From contig NW_020656077.1 in the NCBI RefSeq assembly GCF_003589595.1, positions 3,743,270 through 3,807,269 on the forward strand: a DNA stretch of 64,000 nucleotides. Direction: 5' to 3'. The stretch is from Hyposmocoma kahamanoa. Taxonomy: Eukaryota; Arthropoda; Insecta; Lepidoptera; Cosmopterigidae. Of the stretch, positions 46,301-55,300 are shown one piece after another. The stretch's first letter is position 1, and each line of letters begins with the position of its first letter. Both the position numbers and the translations under genes were made by a program. Under the pieces are notes generated by a model that did not search any database, was not told the origin of the DNA, and was given only the letters and a program-made list of their open reading frames with translations.

Positions 46301-49300
46301 TCTGCACTATCTTTGATTTAATTGTCGAGAGTAATAATTGCAACTAAAAACTTTACAACGTAACTTGGGCGTTTCGTTGTTTCCAGAAAAAACAGTCCAT
46401 CCTCGTATTCAAGTTTAATCAGTCAGATTAGCGATGCAATCTATATATGGTTGATTTAAATTTATCCATCCAGATTCCAGCGGTAGACAGTAACATTAAA
46501 GACAATGTCCAAGACCTGTGTTACACAAAGTTTTTTTATTGATATTCTTTATCAAACATTCTAGCGTCCAGCTAAACTGAATCTAAGTTATGGATAAGTA
46601 TAAATCCTTTCTAACTTGTTGCTGTCTTCTACAACGGTTGTTGTTGATTCTGCATTCACCTGGTTTGCCTATTAATAATGTCTACGCGATGTTCTTAATT
46701 TCAGTGTTGTCAGCTTCGTTACTAGGGCCATTCAGCATGATTGTGCAAACTAATCCTTTATACATATGGCCGTTACTTGGGCATGACAAAATGGTGTCTG
46801 TAAAACATTGTTTCTTCTCTTTCCGATGTCTTCACTATTTGTATGAAATGCACTGATAAATAAATTATATAAGAGGGAAACGCACAGCGCCTTGAGTGAC
46901 CAAAGATATTCCATTGATTTTGCGAAACGCATTTAAATAAATTTATTTAATTAAATGATATGCATTAATGCAAATAGTTGCAAGTTTCTTTATTTATTAT
47001 TAACTCGCATTTTTTAAAGAAAATGCAATAAATATTATGAAATGGAAATTTCTGGACCCCGCTTCTAGAAATACACACTCGTCCCGTGGCTTATTGTCTA
47101 ATGTTTGCAATAGATCACATTGTAGACAACAAGTAGGTGAACCCCTACAAAGTTGTGTGTTGTATTTATGTAAGTATTACAGCTAATTGGGAAGACATTT
47201 GTGTTTTTGTGCTTTTTAAGGGTAGCTCTACGTAACTCTAACATTATTAATAAACTCAAAAGCTTTTGTCTTCGTCTTCTAGTTCATTTCAGATTTTTTT
47301 ATATTAGAAATAGTCTACAACTGCCTTCATGTAGCTATTTTCATAGATTTTTCTGTTTAAAAGAATGCGACAGCTGTTTTTGTAAGTGTATCCGGGATGC
47401 TAGTAAATTAGGTGTGGATACTTTTAGTCTAATATCTTGAGAAATTTAAAGAAAAAACAAGTTAATAATATAACACACCCTATTAACAACAATATTATTT
47501 AGTGATTAAAATCTGTTAAATGTTAACTTTTGAAACATTTTATCTATAAATGACCTCTTTATTACTAAAATGAAAAAGAATTCGTAAGTCACGGCATGTT
47601 TTAATTTCTTTCTAAATACATAGAATAATTAGGTTTGAACGAATTATAAATCTTTACTTTTTGGGAAGGAAAGTGCAAAGTTAAAATCTGAAATTGATGC
47701 GTCTGATCCAAACTGACGATTATAAAATTGTTAGTATTATAAAATATTTGCAAATGTTATGTAGCCGTAAATTGTAATGTTCTTTGGTTAAATAAAATAA
47801 GGTATTTAAATTAATAATGACTTTAGCAACTATGGTTCAGAATAGGGTGGTTAGTATTAATATTATACATAACTGATTGATGACTTTATCATCACAGTCA
47901 GCTGTGAATGTGGGACAGGAAACGTTGTTCGTTCATAGTTTTGAAACCTAAGAACTCGATACTATCCGCACCTAATTTCGTAGCACCTTATATATGTTGC
48001 CTGTCAAAGACATGTCTGGGGGCCGATTCTCGTGCGATAGAGAAAATGTCTTAACAGATGAATGTCGGAAATACACAGAAGACGATCGCAAACAGTTAGT
48101 AGTATTCTCAGAATCTCATCATAGATCTGTCTTAGCGCTCGACATGGAACGAGTGGTCGGAGGCACCAGAGTTTGAGATATCGCCCGTGTTTAAATATTT
48201 ACATACAAGTGTCTAAATATTTTCGACAAATTAAAATTATATTGTCACTGAACTAACGCAACGTAGTTTTTTACTAAATTGAGTTACATCAATCTCAGAA
48301 CATACTTTGACAGCTCTTGATTTAATTGTAAAGAAATCTTTATCGACTTTTTTGTAAATACAACATTACAAATAAAATGCATTAACAGATACTAAAATAT
48401 TTTATATTATATACCACAAATATTTTTTGTGGAATTGATTGTCTGTGGATATTTTAGATACTATATTACGAAATCGGTCCCTATTTGATGTAGGTTCCAC
48501 TATTGAATTTACATCACATTCCAAAAAAATTATTGCAATTAAAACAAAAAAGTCGCCTGTTTAGATTTCATTTAAAGAAGGTGATGGACTTTACTAACTT
48601 AAATTGAAACTGCATGCAGGTTAAATGTATTTGTTGAAATTCTGTTTCTTGAAAATAATATAGCAATGTTTATTTAGTATATGAAAATTTTACGATTACA
48701 GCTAATATAAACATTAATTATGTCGATGCGAGTTCGAAGTGTGCAAAAATCAATGTGTTTTAAGATTATTTTCAGCTTGACACTGTTTTTATTCAGCTAA
48801 ATTTCTTCCTTTACCTTTTACTGCGCTTATTGTTATGGCAATGGGCTCGCAAAGACGTACAGAATTTTGACTTCATCTGTTCTGTTTGGGTGTTGAATGT
48901 TATACCTATTCTAATATTTAGTACTAACAAAGTGGCAATAATAGGAGTCACTGCAATACTGGTCGACTTGAGGAACTACTGGAGGAGGTCGAGAACTATG
49001 CTGCTAATTTGGAGGCTTTGGTGGATGAGCGCACTAGTGCCTATCTAGAGGAAAAACAAAGATGTGAGGAGCTTCTTTATCAACTGCTCCCAAAGTAAGA
49101 CACTCATATAAAATAGTTTGCACATTATTACAGAGGCCGGGAAGTAAGGGATTGCTGAACGAGTATGAGTTCGACACTCACTCCTCGCTCGCTCGTCCTT
49201 GTATTAATACGAGTCAAGCAATCCCCGTTCCCGCCGAGGCATTTATAGTATTTTTCTCAAACAATGTGAGGAAATAATAAAGGACTAAAGACAGGAAGAT

Positions 49301-52300
49301 ATACATATATGATAGAAAAAGTAACTAAGTATTAATTAATATCAAAAGTAATATTTGACGTGACAGGAGAATTGCTAAAAGAAAACGTTATTGTTTTTCT
49401 AGGTACATTAATAGTAGTCTGCTGAACTTCTGATGATGTGTTTGAATGTGAATCTATTTCTGTATTTTCGTTATCACTCTTCTCACTAGCATTCATTTTC
49501 GTGAGTAAAATACAAAAAAGACGCAAAAACAAAAGAATACCAAAACACCGCCATTTTTTTTTAAGTACCGGGTACAGGTAGGTATTTTTAATTCTCGCAA
49601 CTATGAACTCTGGGCATTTGGCTATATGAGTTTTTCTTTTGCCTGCTTACATAATTCATCAATAGGTGGATTTAAAAGTTGTAGAAATGGACAGTAATGG
49701 ATTTTCATACATAATTTGCAGGCCTTGGCCGGGCAGAAGTCGCACGGTCCATAAGTGACAAACTTACCGTGTTCGTTTTTTGAAAGTAATGCAAATATTT
49801 CCGAGCATGTTTGAGAAAATTTGTTTATTTATCAAACATTACAGATTTAAGAATTCTAATATGTATAAGGGTTCTAAGCGTTTACAAAATAATTAGGTAG
49901 CAATCAGGTATTTAATTGTACTTTTGTCTCTCATGGTAAGTCTGAAAAACGACGTTCTAGATCCAGGAAAGCAAGAAATGAAAATCAATAAGAAGAAAAG
50001 GTGAAAATGGGAATGAATAAAGTGGACAAACTACGCCGTTTAGCTAAAGTAGGGTCACTTTGCAAACCCATCCCACTAATAATATTATTTATGCCTACTT
50101 ATCTATATAATGTATATAAAAGAAAATGTCTTGAGTGGCTCTTCCACGCACAGCCGTACCTACGTTTCTTCACGTTATCAACGCCTTAAGTAAGAAATGA
50201 TCGTAAAACTGTACGAGATGTAAAAATTCGTATTAACATTTTCTGCAACAAATATTTTTTCCCTAATTTTCAGTACAGAATTTTCTCGGAAGACTATTTT
50301 ATTGACAATATGATATATTCTTGAAAGCAAATTAGGAAACATGTATCTTTATGTAAAATACGGAGCTTTATTTCAAAACTACCTTTCAAACAGCTAAAAC
50401 AGATATTAAAGTTTTAAAATGAAAATTCTATTTCTAAGCTTTGCAGACCTGAAATTTGGTTATTCAAACAAAATAATGAAATACGTATTTTTGTTTTATA
50501 AAACAGAACAGAAAGAGAACGGGGTGTGAAATAGTATTTTTTGAGCCTTGGTGGTCATTAAATATTTTTCACATCCAATACGGATGGTGTTATTATATAT
50601 ATTTTTTGAAAACTACCCCCAAAAAAATGTAGCTGATGTTAAATTATCGTGGAAAACGTATTTATTTTCCGTGTTATTGTAAGGTATTTACTAAGCAAAT
50701 TATAACATTCATATAATCAATCATCTTTGTGAGCTCTTGTTTTATTTCCTTTACGAATATGCCTTGTAATGAACAGGTCTGTGGCGTCGCATCTCGTGTT
50801 GGGGTTACCCGTGCTGGCCGAGTACTACGACTCGGTAACCATCTACTTCAGCGATATTATTGGGTTTACCCAGCTCTGCGCTACATCGACTCCACTAGAA
50901 GTCGTCGATATGTTGAATGATCTCTATACCTGTTTTGACTCCATCATTGAAAATTTTGACGTTTACAAGGTAATGAGTTTTTGCTATTGTTAATAATCAG
51001 ATGGACACTTTCGTCTTTGTTCAAGCATCTGTATGTTGCTTTTCAATAATATTTTCTTTTTTTTTATCATTCGTCTTTGGAATGACCGTTATTTTGTAAT
51101 ACATTTTTAAATAATATCAAGTGACGGGTTGAATAAATCGTGTGTCTGATGGTAAGCTACTGCCAATGCACCCATCACCCTGAGACATAAGTTGACAAGT
51201 CCCACGTGCCTGTAATTTCACCAGCACCGTTATCCTTTAAAATCGGAACACAGTAATGCTGACATTACTGCTTGGCAGCAGAAATAGGTAAGGTGGCAGT
51301 ACTTCCCTGGATAAACTCTTTCACAAGTCTACAATTTTTTTAACAAGAATTTGGAGCGGTTGGTATTGTAAGAATGTTTTCACATGTACAGGTGGAAACT
51401 ATTGGCGATGCATATATGGTAGTATCAGGGCTGCCCCAACGGAATGGCGATCGTCATGCAGTAGAGATCGCAAGCATGTCGCTGGCCCTTCTCGCCGCAG
51501 TACGTGTGAAGACTGTACTCCATCGTCCCGAGGAACCACTGTTGCTCCGTATTGGTATGCATACTGGTAAGTATGTCCTATCAAACGTTCTTCTTCCAAC
51601 AGAAAGTGAGAGTGAGTCGTCGGATGTGATAAATCGTAATACATTGATATTAGGATGTAAATCGGAACGTAATTGTTTTATGAATTTCTTTCATTACGTA
51701 CTAATCCAAACTAATATTATAAATGCGAAAGTCTGTCAGTCACGTTTTCATGCCTAAATCGCAGAACCACATTTAATGAATTTTGGTATAAGATAGATGG
51801 GACCTAGCTAGAGGACATAGGCTACCTTTGTCACAAAAATAAATCTTAAAGGTATTGATATGAGATGATAACTAATCATTTCTCAAGCAAGGGATCCGAA
51901 AATTCATATTTATGCCTTTTGTAAGAAATAAACAATCTTTCAGAGATTGTGATCAAAATTACCCCTCAAGGTAAAATAGGCGACGAGTGGGCTACTCAAA
52001 GTATTTATCAAACCAGCTAGTTATACATAAATACCCGAGCAATATATCAGTCTTGAGCGTAGGGTTTAATTTTCTTAGCCACGGGAAGCGTAATTTGTGA
52101 AGAGATTTCAAGTTAATTGAAAATAAAAATAACAGCATATAAGTCTACATAATCTGATATTTTTATATATTTCAATTCAATTCGACATCTCTGATTAGAA
52201 TTAGATTATAGATTAGAGTTTACTATGATTGAACTCGTATGGAGCTTTATTTCCCTATTTGCGATCACATTACGACTGATTTCAATTTTGATGGTAGGAA

Positions 52301-55300
52301 CACCGGGGGAAGAGTGACTTGCAGCCTTATATTATTATTTTTAAATAGGAATGGCGGTATTTTCCGGCAATGGCACAGTCGTCCGGGGTTAGGCACTCAA
52401 GTCCAAGAGCCGGCGAACAATACGGGTCGTATCGTGCAGGACCGCCTTCTGCATTTGTGCTGGAAGCGACACGCCACAGAAATTCAACCAATTATGAATA
52501 CTACTTTTAGTTTGTCAGTCGATGAATCCGACAAAGAAAATAAACGATTTTAAAGGCATATCGCTACTATGCTCCAAATAAAAGAAAGTCTAGTTAGTAC
52601 TTAACATTTTGTCTGTTCTCCTTAAGCGCGTGTGCGCGCAGCAACCGATTCCTATTCATTCCGAATCCCAGGCTATACAAATCTAGAAAACTCGGGTCCT
52701 CTTCGGTTGTCGCTTGTGCTCTACATCCGAAAAAGTACGAATATCGCTTGTACACCAAGATATAAAATGATCCCTGTGACATTTCGGATCGTCATTTCTC
52801 GGATTCGGTACAGGGGGTCTACTCTCGATCTCCGTCCGACATCCATTCGAAACAATTACTGCAAAATAAGCAATACTTGACCAAATGAAAAGACGCGTGA
52901 TGCGAATGAAGCTTCATTCTTGATACATGTCTTTTAATTTTGTAGAATATTACTTATTTGACGCAAACGCTTTAAAGCTCCAAAACATTTAACTCAGCAT
53001 AAACTACGCTCTTCTTACCCACCTGACTGTGTACATCTACCAGCGTACTCCCTCCAGTTTTCTTTTGTTTTACTGACGTATTATCGTTTTATGGAAAACA
53101 ATTTTATATGTAAGAAACCATACCGTGGTAAGAAACCTGATACTAGTGATAATCATTTCGTGAATAACCACGAAAGTCTTAAAATCTATATAATTTTCTG
53201 TGTTTTTAATATTCATGAAAAATAAATAATTTGGAAAAAAAAAAACAATTTGATACATAATTTTACAGTTTTGAAATTACGTTATAGCAAGTACTTGCTT
53301 GTTTTTAGTCATATGATACGTAATTTATCCGGGAGTGCCTGCTCAGCGGTTTTCTATTATCCAATTTCGGAAAGTTTATGCATATTCTTTACAACTTACT
53401 TCCATTAGCACCGTTCCTCATTCTGTTTACTAGAAAATCCAGAACTTTCCATCTTTACGTCATTGATGAACCATCCATTAGTAGGAAGCGCTTTGCTTCA
53501 TCCTCTCTGGTGCGTGTGGCAAAGGAATGAAATACACTGTCGGCATCTATTTTTCCTAAAAGCTACAATTTAGAGCTACGCAAGGCTAGAAGTGAGTAGG
53601 CATTTGCGAGACAAGCGCGAAACATCGTCGGTCTCATTGTGCCTTAAAATCAGATGTGTGGGGAAGCGTTCGTCTATAAAAAAACAAATGAATGATTGGG
53701 ACGGTTCATCACAATAAAAAAGAAACATCCCAAAATGAAGAACCCGTTCGAACCAATAAGAATCAATTACAAATCGATAACAAAAATAGAATGAATGGAT
53801 TCTATTCTGTTTACGGTATATAACCTTTTTTGACGTCCTCGGTGGCCCAACGACACTTTAGGTGCTGACTGAGGAGATGGCGGTAGGACTAATTTAGGAC
53901 ATTTACTTCTCTAAATTGATTCTGATTTGGGTTTTTAGGAAGTGTGAAGTGAATTTCTTTGCCGGTGGCGGAAATCCGTATTTTATCATTATAAAATAGT
54001 GTAGATGTTTGGCACATTATTATATTATTATTATAAACTGAAGCGTAAAATTTAGACTTGTAACAAAATCACATAACAGGTAAACAAGTCATATTAGTTG
54101 CGTCACGCACCGCTAGATGGCATTCGTGTCGAAATCGCAAATTGTGCATCGCGGTGTTAAGATTTTCCCTCGCAGAACGACAACTGGTGGCGATGCGAAC
54201 ATGAAGGAATCCAACTTACTACGCATCTAGCTCTGCTTCCTTGTTTGGAACTCCGCTTTAGATCGTTACTGTTGAGCCTACTGCACTTTACGCTTCTAGC
54301 GCTGCTTCCTTATTGGAATTGCGCTTTAGACCGTTGCACTAGTTGTTGCACCCTGAGTCGTTTCCTAATTGGAACGTGTGTACGGGTCCTCGACTACGTG
54401 CCGATTAGGGGGAGTCCTTTTCCACTGTGTGTATATGTAGTGAAATAAAACCACCATATTGGAGAAAACCTGGTTTTCCTCTACCACCCCAATAAGAACT
54501 TACTACAGATTTGAATTTTATTTAATCAAAATTTAAAACATTTTCATTATTCGCTTATATTCGTGTTAAAATTTGTATTTTTTTTAACTTCGATCATAAA
54601 CCACGGAGGAATCAGCAATGTGGTTTGGTATAACTGCTGATAAGCAATAACATGTCAACCGACATGTTCACAATTTAAAAAAAATGACAACTACACATTT
54701 TGTCGTTGTTTTCGATAGTTTGTTTTAAAATTTACTTATAAAATGAAAACTCTTGCTTTTTTTTGGAATTGTAGTAATAAATCACAACAATTTTTAGTTC
54801 CTGATGTGACAACATTAAAAGTTTTCATTTTACAAGTAAATTAGAGTAGTAGCAGTAGAGCTCCTTCTGAAAGAGTATGTCCACGGATGTACTGCCACCT
54901 TACCTATTTCTGCTGCCAAGCAGTAACGTGAGCATTACTGTGTTCCGGTTTTGAAGGGTAAAGGGTGCCGGTGAAATTACAGGCACGTGGGAGTTTTCAA
55001 CTCATGTCTCAGGGTAAGATGGGCGCAGTGGCAGTGACCATCTGAACTTTATGATTTAAATCTATGAGTGGCACTGCAACTGTTGTGGACAGGCGTGTCG
55101 CTTACCATTAGGCGCACGACTTATTCGTCCCATCACTTAGAATCATAAAAAAAATTTAGAATAAACAAAAATCAAACGTTCAAAAAATCAAAAGTTTCCA
55201 TTTTCGCAAAACCATGATCATATTGGATGGTACGTTATTGCTTGCAGCCTTCCAAATCCATAAGACTGACCCATTTGCGCCAAATTCGTAAAACAAATAA

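Noticed and set aside
46590..46856. 88-codon hydrophobic ORF in intron 2
   Set aside because: AT-rich composition gives Leu/Phe/Ile-rich translations by chance; no homologue is recognised and it has no start context or partner exons.
48830..49048. 72-codon ORF overlapping cyclase exon 3
   Set aside because: It is in a different frame from the conserved dimerisation coil and is a shadow of it.
49332..49532. 66-codon minus-strand ORF rich in Ser/Asn/Thr
   Set aside because: It lies in an intron, is short and low-complexity, and has no recognisable motif; not enough to call a nested gene.
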